In this document: in pieces, positions 23,350-35,770 of the stretch
Position numbering within the stretch: the stretch's first letter is position 1
How the letters are laid out: every line of letters starts with the position of its first letter
Assembly (NCBI RefSeq): GCF_045679555.1
Contig: NC_092094.1
Span: 38,661,430-38,725,429 of the forward strand
Direction: 5' to 3'
From: Salvelinus alpinus
Lineage: Eukaryota; Chordata; Actinopteri; Salmoniformes; Salmonidae
Length of the DNA stretch: 64,000 nt
The notes under the pieces: generated by a model
The model's database searches: none
What the model saw: the letters and a program-made list of their open reading frames with translations, nothing else
Told to the model about the DNA's origin: nothing
Translations under genes and position numbers: made by a program

Positions 23350-26300
23350 TCAATCATATGACCTACTGAAGAGATAAGTCTTCAGTAAAGACTTAAAGGT
23401 TGAGACCGAGTCTGCGTCTCTCACATGGATAGACAGACTGTTCCATAAAAATGGAGATCTATAGGAGAAAGCCCTGCCTCCCGCTGTTTGCTTAGAAATT
23501 CTAGGGACAATTAGGAGGCCTGCGTCTTGTGACCGTAGCGTACGTATTGGTATGTACGGCAGGACCAACTCGGAAAGATAGGTAGGAGCAAGCCCATGTA
23601 ACGCTTTATAGGTTAACAATAAAACCTTGAAATCAGCCCTTGCCTTAACAGGAAGCCAGTGTAGGGAAGCTAGCACTGGAGTAATATGATCAAATTTCTT
23701 GGTTCTAGTCAGGATTCTAGCAGCCGTATTTAGCACTAACTGAAGTTTATTTAGTGCTTTATCCGGGTAGCCGGAAAGTAGAGCATTGCAGTAGTCTAAC
23801 CTAGAAGTAACAAATGCATGGATTAATTTTTCTGCATCATTTTTGGACAGAAAATTTCTGATTTTTGCAATGTTACGTAGATGGAAAAAAGCTGTCCTTG
23901 AAACAGTCTTGATATGTTCGTCAAAAGAGAGATCAGGGTCAAGAGTAACGCCGAGGTCCTTCACAGTTTTATTTGAGACGACTTTACAACCATCAAGATG
24001 AATTGTCAGATTTAACAGAAGATCTCTTTGTTTCTTGGGACCTAGAACAAGCATCTCTGTTTTGTCCGAGTTTAAAAGTAGAAAGTTTTCAGCCATCCAC
24101 TTCCTTATGTCTGAAACACAGGCTTCTAGCGAGGGCAATTTTGGGGCTTCACCATGTTTCATTGAAATGTACAGCTGTGTGTCATCCGCATAGCAGTGAA
24201 AGTTAACATTATGTTTTCGAATAACATCCCCAAGAGGTAAAATATATAGTGAAAACAATAGTGGTCCTAAAACGGAACCTTGAGGAACACCGAAATGTAC
24301 AGTTGATTTGTCAGAGGACAGACCATTCACAGAGACAAACTGATATCTTTCCGACAGGTAAGATCTAAACCAGGCCAGAACTTGTCCGTGTAGACCAATT
24401 TGGGTTTCCAGTCTCTCCAAAAGAATGTGGTGATCGATGGTGTCAAAGGCAGCACTAAGGTCTAGTAGCACGAGGACAGATGCAGAGCCTCGGTCTGACG
24501 CCATTAAAAGGTCATTTACCACCTTCACAAGTGCAGTCTCAGTGCTATGATGGGGTCTAAAACCAGACTGAAGCATTTCGTATACATTGTTTGTCTTCAG
24601 AAAGGCAGTGAGTTGCTGCGCAACAGCTTTTTCTAAAATTTTTGAGAGGAATGGAAGATTTGATATAGGCCGATAGTTTTTTATATTTTCCGGGTCAAGG
24701 TTTGGCTTTTTCAAGAGAGGCTTTATCACTGCCACTTTTAGTGAGTTTGGTACACATCCGGTGGATAGAGAGCTGTTTATTATGTTCAACATAGGAGGGC
24801 CAAGCACAGGAAGCAGCTCCTTCAGCAGTTTAGTAGGAATAGGATCCAGTATGCAGCTTGAAGGTTTAGAGGCCATGATTATTTTCATCATTGTGTCAAG
24901 AGATATAGTACTAAAACACTTAAGTGTCTCTCCCGATCCCAGGCCCTCGCAGAGCTGTGCAGATCCAGGACAGCTAAGCCCTGGAGGAATACGCAGATTC
25001 AAAGAGGAGTCCGTAATTTGCTTTCTAATGGTCATGATCTTTTCCTCAAAGAAGTTCATGAATTTATTACTGCTGAAGTGAAAGCCATCCTCTCTTGGGG
25101 AATGCTGCTTTTTAGTTAGTTTCGCAACAGTATCAAAAATAAATTTTGGATTGTTCTTATTTTCCTCGATTAAGTTGGAAAAGTAGGATGATCGAGCAGC
25201 AGTGAGGGCTCTTCGGTACTGCACGGTACTGTCTTTCCAAGCTAGTCGGAAGACTTCCAGTTTGGTGTGGCGCCATTTCCGTTCCAATTTCCTGGAAGCT
25301 TGCTTCAAAGCTCGGGTATTTTCTGTATACCAGGGAGCTAGTTTCTTATGACAAATGTTTTTCGTTTTTAGGGGTGCAACTGCATCTAGGGTATTGCGCA
25401 AGGTTAAATTGAGTTCCTCAGTTAGGTGGTTAACTGATTTTTGTCCTCTGACGTCCTTGGGTAGGCAGAAGGAGTCTGGAAGGGCATCAAGGAATTTTTG
25501 TGTTGTCTGAGAATTTATAGCACGACTTTTGATGCTCCTTGGTTGGGGTCTGAGCAGATTATTTGTTGCGATTGCAAACGTAATAAAATGGTGGTCCGAT
25601 AGTCCAGGATTATGTGGAAAAACATTAAGATCTACAACATTTATTCCATGGGACAAAACTAGGTCCAGAGTATGACTGTGGCAGTGAGTAGGTCCAGAGA
25701 CATGTTGGACAAAACCCACTGAGTCGATGATGGCTCCGAAAGACTTTTGGAGTGGGTCTGTGGACTTCTCCATGTGAATATTAAAATCACCAAAAATTAG
25801 AATATGATCTGCTATGACTACAAGGTCTGATAGGAATTCAGGAAACTCAGAGAGGAACGCTGTATATGGCCCAGGAGGCCTGTAAACAGTAGCTATAAAA
25901 AGTGATTGAGTAGGCTGCATAGATTTCATGACTAGAAGCTCAAAAGACGAAAACGCCATTTTTTTTTTTGTAAATTGAAATTTGCTATCGTAAATGTTAG
26001 CAACACCTCCGCCTTTGCGGGATGCACGGGGGATATGGTCACTAGTGTAACCAGGAGGTGAGGCCTCATTTAACACAGTAAATTCATCAGGCTTAAGCCA
26101 TGTTTCAGTCAGGCCAATCACATCAAGATTATGATCAGTGATTAGTTCATTGACTATGACTGCCTTTGAAGTGAGGGATCTAACATTAAGTAACCCTATT
26201 TTGAGATGTGAGGTATCACGATCTCTTTCAATAATGGCAGGAATGGAGGAGGTCTTTATCCTAATAAGATTGCTAAGGCGAACACCGCCATGTTTAGTTT

Positions 26301-26433
26301 TGCCCAACCTAGGTCGAGGCACAGACACAGTCTCAATGGGTATGGCTGAGCTGACTACACTGACTGTGCTATTGGCAGACTCCACTAAGCTGGCAGGTTG
26401 GCTAACAGCCTGCTGCCTGGCCTGCACCCTATT
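23350..26433 (-). CDS. L2 ORF2: APE endonuclease and reverse transcriptase
   Basis: This frame continues ORF1 directly after the TGA at 26434-26436 and gives about 1025 residues to the stop at 23350. Counting from the GTG at 26427: the endonuclease spans about residues 75-285, with NVRSL (81-85), TETW (107-110), GDFN (213-216) and SDHH (277-280), all key residues present. RT lies at about 520-800, with LLDLSAAFD (catalytic Asp about 656), GVPQGS (713-718) and YADD (746-749; codons 24181-24192). A C-terminal region with [13 protein letters not shown] and SLHWLPV follows. There is no ATG in frame until residue 157 (25957-25959), inside the endonuclease. An independent AUG start would therefore lose catalytic residues. 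Expression is probably by UGA readthrough from ORF1 or by a non-AUG start. It copies its own RNA at a nicked target (target-primed reverse transcription). Confidence 0.9.
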   Translation of the reverse strand, partial: NRVQARQQAVSQPASLVESANSTVSVVSSAIPIETVSVPRPRLGKTKHGGVRLSNLIRIKTSSIPAIIERDRDTSHLKIGLLNVRSLTSKAVIVNELITDHNLDVIGLTETWLKPDEFTVLNEASPPGYTSDHIPRASRKGGGVANIYDSKFQFTKKKMAFSSFELLVMKSMQPTQSLFIATVYRPPGPYTAFLSEFPEFLSDLVVIADHILIFGDFNIHMEKSTDPLQKSFGAIIDSVGFVQHVSGPTHCHSHTLDLVLSHGINVVDLNVFPHNPGLSDHHFITFAIATNNLLRPQPRSIKSRAINSQTTQKFLDALPDSFCLPKDVRGQKSVNHLTEELNLTLRNTLDAVAPLKTKNICHKKLAPWYTENTRALKQASRKLERKWRHTKLEVFRLAWKDSTVQYRRALTAARSSYFSNLIEENKNNPKFIFDTVAKLTKKQHSPREDGFHFSSNKFMNFFEEKIMTIRKQITDSSLNLRIPPGLSCPGSAQLCEGLGSGETLKCFSTISLDTMMKIIMASKPSSCILDPIPTKLLKELLPVLGPPMLNIINSSLSTGCVPNSLKVAVIKPLLKKPNLDPENIKNYRPISNLPFLSKILEKAVAQQLTAFLKTNNVYEMLQSGFRPHHSTETALVKVVNDLLMASDRGSASVLVLLDLSAAFDTIDHHILLERLETQIGLHGQVLAWFRSYLSERYQFVSVNGLSSDKSTVHFGVPQGSVLGPLLFSLYILPLGDVIRKHNVNFHCYADDTQLYISMKHGEAPKLPSLEACVSDIRKWMAENFLLLNSDKTEMLVLGPKKQRDLLLNLTIHLDGCKVVSNKTVKDLGVTLDPDLSFDEHIKTVSRTAFFHLRNIAKIRNFLSKNDAEKLIHAFVTSRLDYCNALLSGYPDKALNKLQLVLNTAARILTRTKKFDHITPVLASLHWLPVKARADFKVLLLTYKALHGLAPTYLSELVLPYIPIRTLRSQDAGLLIVPRISKQTAGGRAFSYRSPFLWNSLSIHVRDADSVSTFKSLLKTYLFSRSYD

Positions 26434-27429
26434 TCATTGTGGGGCTAGAGGAGTTAGAGCCCTATCTATGTTGGTAGATAAGATGAGAGCACCCCTCCAG
26501 CTAGGATGGAGTCCGTCACTCCTCAGCAGGTCAGGCTTGGTCCTGTTTGTGGGTGAGTCCCAGAAAGAGGGCCAATTATCTACAAATTCTATCTTTTGGG
26601 AGGGGCAGAAAACAGTTTTCAACCAGCGATTGAGTGCTGAGACTCTGCTGTAGAGCTCATCACTCCCCCTAACTGGGAGGGGGCCAGAGACAATTACTCG
26701 ATGCCGACACATCTTTCTAGCTGATTTACACGCTGAAGCTATGTTGCACTTGGTGACCTCTGACTGTTTCATCCTAACATCGTTGGTGCCGACGTGGATA
26801 ACAATATCTCTATACTCTCTACACTCGCCAGATTTAGCTTTAGCCAGCACCATCTTTAGATTAGCCTTAACGTCGGTAGCCCTGCCCCCTGGTAAACAGT
26901 GTATGATCGCTGGGTGATTCGCTTTAAGTCTAATACTGCGGGTAATGGAGTCGCCAATGACTAGGGTTTTCAATTTGTCAGAGCTAATGGTGGGAGCCTT
27001 CGGCGTCTCAGACCCCGTAACGGGAGGAGTAGAGACAAGAGAAGACTCAGACTCAGACTCCGACTCGCTACATAATGGGGAGAACCGGTTGAAAGTTTCT
27101 GTCGGCTGAATGAGCGACACCGGTTGAGCATTCCAACAGCATTTCCCTCCGGAAGCCATGAGAAAGTTGTCCGGCTGCGGGGACTGTGCGGGGGGATTTA
27201 TACTAACGTTACTATCTGTACTTACTGGTGGCACAGACGCTGTTTCTTCCTTTCCTACACTGAAATTACCCTTGCCTAACGATTGCGTCTGAAGCTGGGC
27301 TTGTAGCACAGCTATTCTCGCCGTAAGGCGATCGTTCTCCTGTATATTATGAGTACAGCGACTGCAATTAGAAGACATCATGTTAATGTTACTACTTAGC
27401 TTCGGCTGTTGAAGGTGTTGACGAACCAT
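26434..27429 (-). CDS. L2 ORF1: coiled coil and SGNH-type esterase
   Basis: From the first ATG (27427-27429, MVRQHLQQPKL) the protein has 331 residues. The frame is open further upstream but has no earlier ATG. The N-terminal part has a Cys pair (NCSRC) followed by a heptad-like stretch (ENDRLTARIAVLQAQLQTQ), then a Ser/Glu-rich linker. The C-terminal half is an SGNH hydrolase: VIGDSI (about 157-162, nucleophile Ser), HVGTNDVR (Asn block, about 212-219) and SDGLHPS (about 304-310, Asp-x-x-His). Esterase domains in ORF1 are known for the CR1/L2 group; their substrate is not settled. It ends with PLAPQ and TGA; two codons later ORF2 continues in the same frame. Confidence 0.9.
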   Translation of the reverse strand: MVRQHLQQPKLSSNINMMSSNCSRCTHNIQENDRLTARIAVLQAQLQTQSLGKGNFSVGKEETASVPPVSTDSNVSINPPAQSPQPDNFLMASGGKCCWNAQPVSLIQPTETFNRFSPLCSESESESESSLVSTPPVTGSETPKAPTISSDKLKTLVIGDSITRSIRLKANHPAIIHCLPGGRATDVKANLKMVLAKAKSGECREYRDIVIHVGTNDVRMKQSEVTKCNIASACKSARKMCRHRVIVSGPLPVRGSDELYSRVSALNRWLKTVFCPSQKIEFVDNWPSFWDSPTNRTKPDLLRSDGLHPSWRGALILSTNIDRALTPLAPQ

Positions 27430-30420
27430 GTCCAGATAAAGCGTCCGGAGTGAAAAAGTTGAATGAGGGAAAAAAGTTGCGATGGAAAAACTAAAAATAT
27501 AAACGGTAATTAAAAACAAAACAAAAAAAACGTAAAGTTGTCAGCTAGCAAAGTAAAGTAAAGTTGGCAGCAAAACGCACAGCAACAAAACGCACAGCAA
27601 CACAATACTGAATAATCTGCATTCTACTATTTAGCGAGAGGCAGGACCTATTTCTATAGAAGAAGCCCATTTGTATTCTCAGCTTCTTAACTCATCAATA
27701 TGCTTTTCAAAGGACAGATTTTCATCTATCCAGATGCCCGGATATTTAAAAGCACGGACACGATCAATATGGCCACCACCAATACATATGCTTAAATCAG
27801 TCTTATTTTTATGCGCTTTATTGAACAACATATACTTAGTTTTACCTGCATTCAGTACTAATTTCATGCCAATAAAGTTTTCCTGTAATACAATGAAGGC
27901 AGACTGTAGTTCAGAGCGTGGTCAACCGTGGGGGCAGTAGCATACACAACAGTATCATCGGCATACAAGTGCAGGCAAATTTTTTTCGATATTGTTATTG
28001 TTAACAGTAAAAAGTACGACCCCTGCGGGACACCTTTCGTAATATCCAGGAAACGTGATTTAACACCATCAGTAGACATACAGTGCATTCAGAAAGTATT
28101 CAGACCTCTTGACTTTTTCCACATTTTGTTTTACGTTACAGCCTTATTCTAAAAATTCTGAAATTTCCAAAAAGAAACTGAAATATCACATTTTCATAAG
28201 TATTCAGACCCTTTACTCAGTACTTTGTTGAAGCACCTTTGGCAGCGATTACAGACTCAAATCTTAGGTATGATGCTACAATCAATCAATCAATCAAATG
28301 TATTTATAAAGCCCTTTTTAAATCAGCAGATGTCACAAAGTGCTATACAGAAACCCAGCCTAAACCCCAAACAGCACGCAATGCAGATGTAAAAGCATGG
28401 TGGCTAGGAAAAACTCCCTAGAAAGGCAGGAATCTAGGAAGAAACCTAGAGAGCAACCAGGCTCTGAGGGGTGGCAAGTCCTCTTCTGGCTGTGACAGGT
28501 GGAGATTATAAGAGTACATGGCCATTTAAGGCCAGATTGTTCTTCAAGATGATCACAGTGGTTGTAGAGGGTGCAACAGGTCAGTACCTCAGGAGGAAAT
28601 GTCAGTTGGCTTTTCATAGCCGAGCATTCAGAGGTCGAGACAGAAGGTGCCTGTAGAGAGAGAGAGTAGAAAATAGCAGGTCCGGAACAAGGTAGCACGT
28701 CCGGTGAACAGGTCAGGGTTCCCTAGCCACAGTCAGAACAGTTTAAACTGGAGCAGCAGCACAGCCAGGTGGACTGGGGACAGCCAGGAGTCATCAAGCC
28801 AGGTAGTCCTGAGGAATTATCCTAGGGCTCAGGTCCCCTGGGAGGGAGATAGGGAGAGAGAGAGAACTAGAGGGAGGATACTTAAATTCACACAGGACAC
28901 CAGATAAGACAGGAGAATTACACCAGATATAACTGACTGACCCTAGACATAGACAATTGCAGCATAGATACTGGAGACTGGAACAGGGGTGGGTCGGGGG
29001 ACACTGTCTGCCCCGTCCGACAATACCCCTGGACAGGGCCAACCAGGCAGGATATAACCCTACCGACTTTGCCAAAGCACAGTCCCCACACCACTAGAGG
29101 GATATCAACAGACCACCAACTTACTACCCTGAGACAAGGCTGAGTATAGCCCACAAAGATCTCCTCCAGCACACGAGCCTGAGATGGTGCAAAACCGGAC
29201 AGGAAGATCACATCTGTGACTCAACCCACTCAAGTGACGCACCCCTCCTAGGGACAGCATGGAAGAGCACTAGTAAACCAGTGACTCAGCCCTCGTAATA
29301 GGGTCAGAGGCAGAGAATCCCAGTGGAGAGAGGAGAGCCGGTTAGGCAGAGACAGCAAGGGCAGGTCGTCGCTCCAGTGCCTTGCCGTTTACCATCGCAC
29401 CCCTGGGCCAGACTACACTCAATCATAGGACCTACTGAAGAGATGAGTCTTTAGTAAGGACTTGAAGGTCGAGACCGAGTCTGCGTCTCTCACATGGATA
29501 GACAGATAATTCCATAAAAATGGAGCTCTATAGGAGAAGGCCCTGCCTCCAGCTGTTTGCTTAGAAATTCTAGGGACAATAAGGAGGCCTGCGTCTTGTG
29601 ACTGTAGCGTACGTGTAGGTATGTACGGCATGACCAAACCGGAGACAGGTAGGAGCAAGCCCATGTAATGCTTTGTAGGTTAGCAGTAAAACCTTGAAAT
29701 CAGCCCTGGCCTTAACAGGAAGCCAAATGTAGAGGCTAGCACTGGAGTAATGTGTTTAAATTTGGGGGTTTTAGTCAGGATTCTAGCAGCCGTGTTTAGC
29801 ACTAGCTGAATTGTATTTAGTGCTTCATCCGGGTAGCCGGAGAGTAGAGCATTGCAGTAGTCTAATCTAGACGTGACAAAAGCATCGATCAGCTTTTCTG
29901 CATAATTTTTTGACAAAAAGTTTCAGATTTTTGCAATGTTACGAAGATGGAAAAAAGCTGTCCTTGAAATATTCTTGATAAGAGAGAGAGATCAGTGTCG
30001 AGAGTAACGCAGTAGTCCTTCACAGTTTTATTTGAGACGACTGTACAACAATTGTCAGATCCAACAGCAGATCTCTTTGTTTGTTGGGACCTAGAACTAG
30101 CATCTCTGTTTTGTCCAAGTTTAAAAGTAAAACATGTGCCGCCATCCACTTCCTTATGTCTGAAACACAGGCTTCCAGGGAGGGCAATTTTGGGGCTTCA
30201 CCATGTGTCATCGAAATGTAGTATCATGACTACTTTCATTAATCTGATGACTGTTATTTATTTAATCCACTAACTATGTTTAATTGTTACCCAATTCAAT
30301 TAATCATGTAACAATGAACTAATTAGGATTTGGGGTACCACAGAATAGGTTGTTTAAAGAGTTACCATCTCCCAAATTAAACTCTATAAAGGTATATACT
30401 GTATCTATTTCATCGATAAA

Positions 30421-31064
30421 CAGCCATTTTATTAATCATTACCTCTTATCATATCATCATTCTGAACAGTCATCTTATTAATCATTACCTCTTACCATAT
30501 CATCATTCTGAACAGTCATCTTATTAATCATTACCTCTTACCATATCATCATTCTGAACAGCCATCTTATTAATCATTACCTCTTACCATATCATCATTC
30601 TGAACAGTCATCTTATTAATCATTACCTCTTACCATATCATCATTCTGAACAGTCATCTTATTAATCATTACCTCTTACCATATCATCATTCTGAACAGC
30701 CATCTTATTAATCATTACCTCTTACCATATCATCATTCTGAACAGTCATATTATTAATCATTACCTCTTACCATATCATCATTCTGAACAGCCATCTTAT
30801 TAATCATTACCTCTTACCATATCATCATTCTGAACAGCCATCTTATTAATCATTACCTCTTATCATATCATGATTCTGAACAGCCATCTTATTAATCATT
30901 ACCTCTTACCATATCATCATTCTGAACAGCCATCTTCTTAATCATTACCTCTTACCATATCATCATTCTGAACAGTCATCTTATTAATCATTACCTCTTA
31001 CCATATCATCATTCTGAACAGCCATCTTATTAATCATTACCTCTTATCATATCATCATTCTGAA
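30421..31064 (+). repeat. 46-bp minisatellite, 14 units
   Basis: The unit starts CAGTCATCTTATTAATCATT and is followed by ACCTCTTACCATATCATCAT. (31065-30421)/46 is exactly 14. Units differ by single bases (GTC/GCC, ACC/ATC). There are no spacers between units, so it is not a CRISPR array. It lies in the foreign middle part of the second L2. Confidence 0.95.
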
Positions 31065-31242
31065 CAGTCGTAACCTCATGCATCTGCAAAAAACCCAGCC
31101 TTGCTCATGATTCAGCACTACACAAATTGGTTTAATTGTTTAATTACTAGCTAACTAAATAATAACAGGATAACAAACACACTTATACATGAGAAATAAG
31201 TCCCTAGAGGACTGACACAATATGGCATTTTACCCAACAACG

Positions 31243-31350
<108 letters not shown>

Positions 31351-33639
31351 AAGACACTTATCGTCAATACATTTCAGAATTATTTTCACATTAATCATAT
31401 AGTTTGCACACAAACCGCGTCCCGTTTGGAATAAGAAATCATGAATGTATTTGCGTGTGGGTGTCTTTGTCCATCGTGTAGTCCTGAACAGAACTACAGA
31501 GTTCACCCTTCCATTACGCAAGGTTCAATTAATATCCTCAGTTAGGTGGTTAACTGATTTTTGTACTCCAACATTCATCAGGCTTGAGCCATGTTTCAGT
31601 TAGGCCAATGACATCAAGATTATGATCAGTGATTAGTTCATTGACTATGATTGCAATGGAAGTGAGGGATCTAACATTAAGTAACCCTATTTTGAGATCT
31701 CTTTCAATAATGACAGGAATAGAGGAGGTCTTTATTCCAGTGAGATTGCTAAGGCAAACACCGCCATGTTTTGTTTTGCTCAACCTAGATCGAGGCACAG
31801 ACACGGTCTCAATGGGGATAGCTGAGCTGACTACACTGACTGGGCTAGTGGCAGACTCCACTAAGCTGGCAGGTTGGCTAACAGCCTGCTGCCTGGCCTG
31901 CACCCTATCTCATTGTGGAGTTAGAGGCCTGTCTATGTTCATAGATAAGATGAGAGCAACCCTCCAGCTAGGATGGAGTCCATCACTCCTCAGCATGCCA
32001 GGCTTGGTCCTGTTTGTGGGTGAGTCCCAGAAAGAGGGCCAATTATCTACAAATTCTATATTTTGGGAGGGGCAGCAAACAGTTTCCAACTAGCGATTGA
32101 GTTGTGAGACTCTGCTGGAGAGCTCATCACTCCCCCTACAAGCTTGGCACACCTGTATTTTGGGAGTGTCTGCAAGGTTCTCTCATCTCCACAGAGGAAC
32201 TCTAGAGCTCTGTCAGAGTGACCATGGGTTCTTGGTCACTTCCCTGACCAAGGCCCTTCTCCCATGATTGCTCAGTTCGGCCGGGCGGCCAGCTCTGTGC
32301 CTCAGTTCTGTGCCTCGCAGCTCTACGAACAATTCCCTCAACCTCCATGGCTTGGATTTTGCTCTGACATGCACTGTCAACTGTGGGACCTTATATAGAC
32401 AGGTGTATGCCTTTCAAAATCATGTCCAGTCAGTTAAATTTACCACAGGTGACTCCAATCAAGTTGTAGAAATCTCAAGGATGATCAATGGATAGCAAAG
32501 GGTCTTTACTTATGTAAATAAGGTATTTCTGTTTTTAGTAAAAAAATTGAAAAACCTGTTTTCGCTTCGTCATTATGGGGTATTGTGTGTAGATTGCAGA
32601 GAAAAAAAACATTTAATACATTTTAGAATAACACTGTAACGTAACAAAATGTGCAAAAAGTCAAGGCCGAAGGCACTGTACATTGAATTCAATCTGTCAA
32701 ATAATTTTTAAACCAATTACATGCAGCCTGGTCTTGGCCAATTGAGGAAAGCCTATCAATTAGCAGTGAGTGATCAACAGTATCGAAAGCCTTTGACAGG
32801 TCAATGAAGAAGGCAGCGCAATGTTGCCTTTTATCCATACAGTTAAGCACATCATTTATAACTAGGGATGCAGCAGGGATAGTGCTATGACCTGGTCTAA
32901 AACCTGACTGATGTACATTTAGAATATGTTTTCAAAAATAAGATCTTAGCTGAGAATGAATAAAAGATTGAAATATTTTAGCTAGACAAGAACGTTTAGA
33001 AATAGGTCGGTAATAAGGGTCACCACCTTTTGTGAAGTTGGAGTACATGGGCCGCCTTCCAAACCAGTACCAGATATAATTGTCAGGTTAAAAATATGGG
33101 TTAATGATTCAGCAATCAGGGGGGCAGAGAACTGCAGCAAAAATGGATCAAGCATATCAGCCCCAGTGGATTTTTTAACATCAGTTTTAAGCAAGTTATC
33201 TAGCACATCAAGGATAGTAAATTGTGAGAAATGAAAACAAACAAACGGGTTAACCATCGAGTCAGCTAGAGGCTAGCAGAGGGAAGAGCATTCGATTGAC
33301 TGACCAGTGTAATGTATAGTGGGTAGTGCAAGTGTATTGCCTAATGTGAAAACAGTGTTATGAATGCACAACTAAAGGCTTTAAAACATGTAAGACTGGC
33401 TGCGTTACAAGTGTTACCAGTTTGGAGTTTTGTACTAAGATTTTTTCTAAATTCACCAAAGAGATAAAAAAACTAAAAAAACGTATACTGCGGCCTTCAA
33501 GCTGTTCTAATATATTGAATCCAATCACTGATAACGCAGATGGAATATTGATATTAAGATGAAATGGTATTAATTGCAATGCAACAGCCGCATGCTGTAA
33601 TGACTGCTGCAGTACATCATGCTACGTGTGTGTGTACAG

Positions 33640-33790
33640 GTACCTGCGTCTGTCTGAGAGTAACATCAGAACTCTGCTCCAGCAGTGTAAGGACAGTGGC
33701 ATCGATATGGACATCCATCCTCATATGAAAGACTCTGACATTGATATCAGCAAGCTATTCAAGGACTCTCCCCCTCCATCCCCAAGATGA
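33640..33790 (+). CDS. last coding exon of the unrecognised gene
   Basis: Acceptor GTGTGTGTACAG/GTAC. The first base completes an Arg codon begun in exon D. The peptide YLRLSESNIRTLLQQCKDSG, then IDMDIHPHMKDSDIDI, and a Ser/Pro-rich end, reaches TGA at 33788-33790. The even, well-composed sequence and the phase match over a 14.6-kb intron support a real exon. The tail of helix followed by an acidic segment resembles a conserved C-terminal motif, but I cannot name the family. The gene faces PEDS1 tail to tail. Confidence 0.78.
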
Positions 33791-33945
33791 GATACAGACA
33801 CAGATAGACACACATAAATCATGAACACACACATGATAAATACATTCTTGTAAAGTTCAACGCGTACTGTGATAACTGTGATCTGTCCTTTATATCTTCA
33901 AAAACAAAATACTTGAAATGTGTTTTCTTTTTTTGCTGTGTCTAA

Positions 33946-33951
33946 AATAAA
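33946..33951 (+). terminator. polyadenylation signal of the unrecognised gene
   Basis: AATAAA lies 156 bases after the stop codon, within an AT-rich 3' UTR. No other AATAAA was seen between the stop and this site. Confidence 0.7.
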
Positions 33952-34555
33952 AGCTATCCAAATTCATTTACAAATTCAACGAGTCAAGTCACGGGGGGAA
34001 AAAAACTCAACTTTACCAGAGATACTGTATATAATGACGAGATGGTCTCCGCCCTAACAATGAGAGTCGTTGAACCAAAGGCAGTTTATCATGGTATTCC
34101 CACGTGGACAGATTTTGACAGGCATGGACCTCTCGCTTCACCGCTTCCTCTGGCTTGACTCAAACCTAACTTGTAAGTGCATGGTAAAATGTGACAGAAT
34201 ATGCAGTGTTTCCATTAGGCCACTAGAGGAAGCTGGTGAAGCAGCAGAGTGGTGGATCATCACCTGTCGGTCTCTGTCTGTCGGTCTCCTCACATCATAG
34301 ACCATTTCCAGCCTGAGCAGCTCCCATTGGCCCATCTGGATGGTCATCTATTGGCATAATCACAAACTACAGGAAATAGGCTTTCTTTTCTATTCGAAAG
34401 CGATGTTAACAACCACACTTGTACATTTTTCTCACATTCTTTAACTATCATCTCCTGGTATTTTGAGGTTCTTTGTTGTATATAGACATGTAAAATCTAG
34501 CAATGATTATTTCAACAAATTAAGGGCAAACAAACTTCAGTTCAATTAATAGAGC

Positions 34556-34561
34556 TTTATT
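34556..34561 (-). terminator. possible PEDS1 polyadenylation signal
   Basis: TTTATT on the plus strand (AATAAA on the minus strand) is the first one I see below the PEDS1 stop, implying a 3' UTR of about 1.66 kb. An unseen signal variant closer to the stop is possible. Confidence 0.4.
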
Positions 34562-34916
34562 AAATCATACAGCAGATAAAAAAACATTAAGGCAGACTAG
34601 CTGTGAGCAATAGTTGCATGATGGGAAGTAATAATTAAATTCAAGGCTGATCTGTTAATATAAAAAATGTAACATTATAAAGCCAGACAGAAAACCAAAA
34701 GCTGCTGGTATGAACCCAAAGATGAAAACACCATACTTATTTCAACTGGGTGTATTATGGCTGCTTTCGAGCTGTTCAAGCGATTCAATGCAATGATGGA
34801 CAGGAACTGTGTGTGTGTGTGGCAAGTTAGCGTTTTTCGTCATGAATCTTGTTCTGGAGGCAGCTCTGCAGTGGTCACTAGCTGGCACAGTCACAAAGTC
34901 ATAAAATCAGATTTTA

Positions 34917-35105
34917 AACCTAACCCTAACCTTAACCACACTGCTAACCCTAACCTTAACCACACTGCTAACCTTTATGCCTAACACTAACCTTAACCAC
35001 ACTGCTAACCCTTATGCCTAACACTAACCTTAACCACACTGCTAACCCTTATGCCTAACACTAACCTTAACCACACTGCTAACCCTTATGCCTAACACTA
35101 ACCTT
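34917..35105 (+). repeat. telomere-like minisatellite (37-bp units with CTAACC motifs)
   Basis: Units start CCTTAACCACACTGCTAACC at 34930, 34954 (short unit), 34991, 35028 and 35065. Each contains several TAACC/TAACCC words, close to the vertebrate telomere repeat. It lies in the probable PEDS1 3' flank, between the two convergent genes. Confidence 0.85.
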
Positions 35106-35650
35106 ACATTAAGACCAAAAATAATTAGATTTTTTTTCTTCTTCAATATAGACAATTTTGACTTTGCAGCTGGCCTATCAAAGGGGAAATTGCTCAGTTC
35201 TGCCTCCAGGACAAAGACTCATGACAAAAGTCAACCTGCGCGTGCGTGTGTGTCTGTGTGTGCGTGCGTGCATGCTGACAGGACTGTCTTATAAACATAG
35301 TTATGGGTAAGTCAGTAAAGTGCAGATATTTACCTTTTGAAGGTAGAAAGAATTTCATTACAGTCTTCAAAATAAATAGCCTGCTGTTTGATCCTCTGTG
35401 GTTCTCTACTCTTACCTGACCAAATGAGTAGGGAAGAATCTGTGAACATCGTCACGTAGTTACTAGAGGTGAGGGACATTTGTTTGAGTCAACGTTTCAT
35501 TGCACCATGATTGATCTAAACATAATTTCAAAACAAATTCCATTGAATCAAACAAATAAAATCGATACATTTAAAAGGACAATACATACTGTAGGTAAGA
35601 CATTTGGTTGTTTTTCCCCAACTTAGGTAAGGAGCAATATGATTGCCTTC

Positions 35651-35770
35651 TTACATTAAGCTGAACTTGGATCCAGATGACAGCCTCTTTCTCTGTGTCA
35701 TGTAAGACAATGCCTGAGAAGACAACATGGTTTGTCCCCTGGAGAGCCCATCCTCCAGAAACCTCTTACA
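35651..35770 (-). CDS. candidate terminal exon, unknown gene
   Basis: The acceptor TTATTTTATTGTGTCAG has a good pyrimidine tract and opens a 40-codon frame in phase 0: CKRFLEDGLSRGQTMLSSQA to SGSKFSLM and TAA. The composition looks protein-like. No donor-bearing upstream exon was identified, and it lies below the PEDS1 stop. It could be an alternative PEDS1 end, a separate gene, or chance. Confidence 0.25.
   Translation of the reverse strand, partial: CKRFLEDGLSRGQTMLSSQALSYMTQRKRLSSGSKFSLM

Larger units (their letters stand above)
21716..27605 (-). mobile_element. near-complete L2-type LINE, 5.89 kb
   Basis: It is bounded by TACT on both sides (21712-21715 and 27606-27609), inside old LINE X. 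On the minus strand the order is: a 5' UTR of about 176 bases with a short GTGCGTTTTGTTGCT tandem repeat, ORF1 (coiled coil plus esterase), an in-frame TGA, ORF2 (endonuclease plus RT), a 3' UTR with a threefold 283-bp repeat, and a 3' end reading GAAAAATTGATTGA. Esterase-bearing ORF1 plus APE endonuclease is typical of the L2/CR1 group. Both frames lack disabling mutations, unlike every other LINE in the window, so this is the youngest and possibly active one. Confidence 0.88.

Noticed and set aside
30421..31064. CRISPR-like array
   Set aside because: Units are directly adjacent without unique spacers. The same holds for 42348-42941 and 52262-53716, and the genome is vertebrate.
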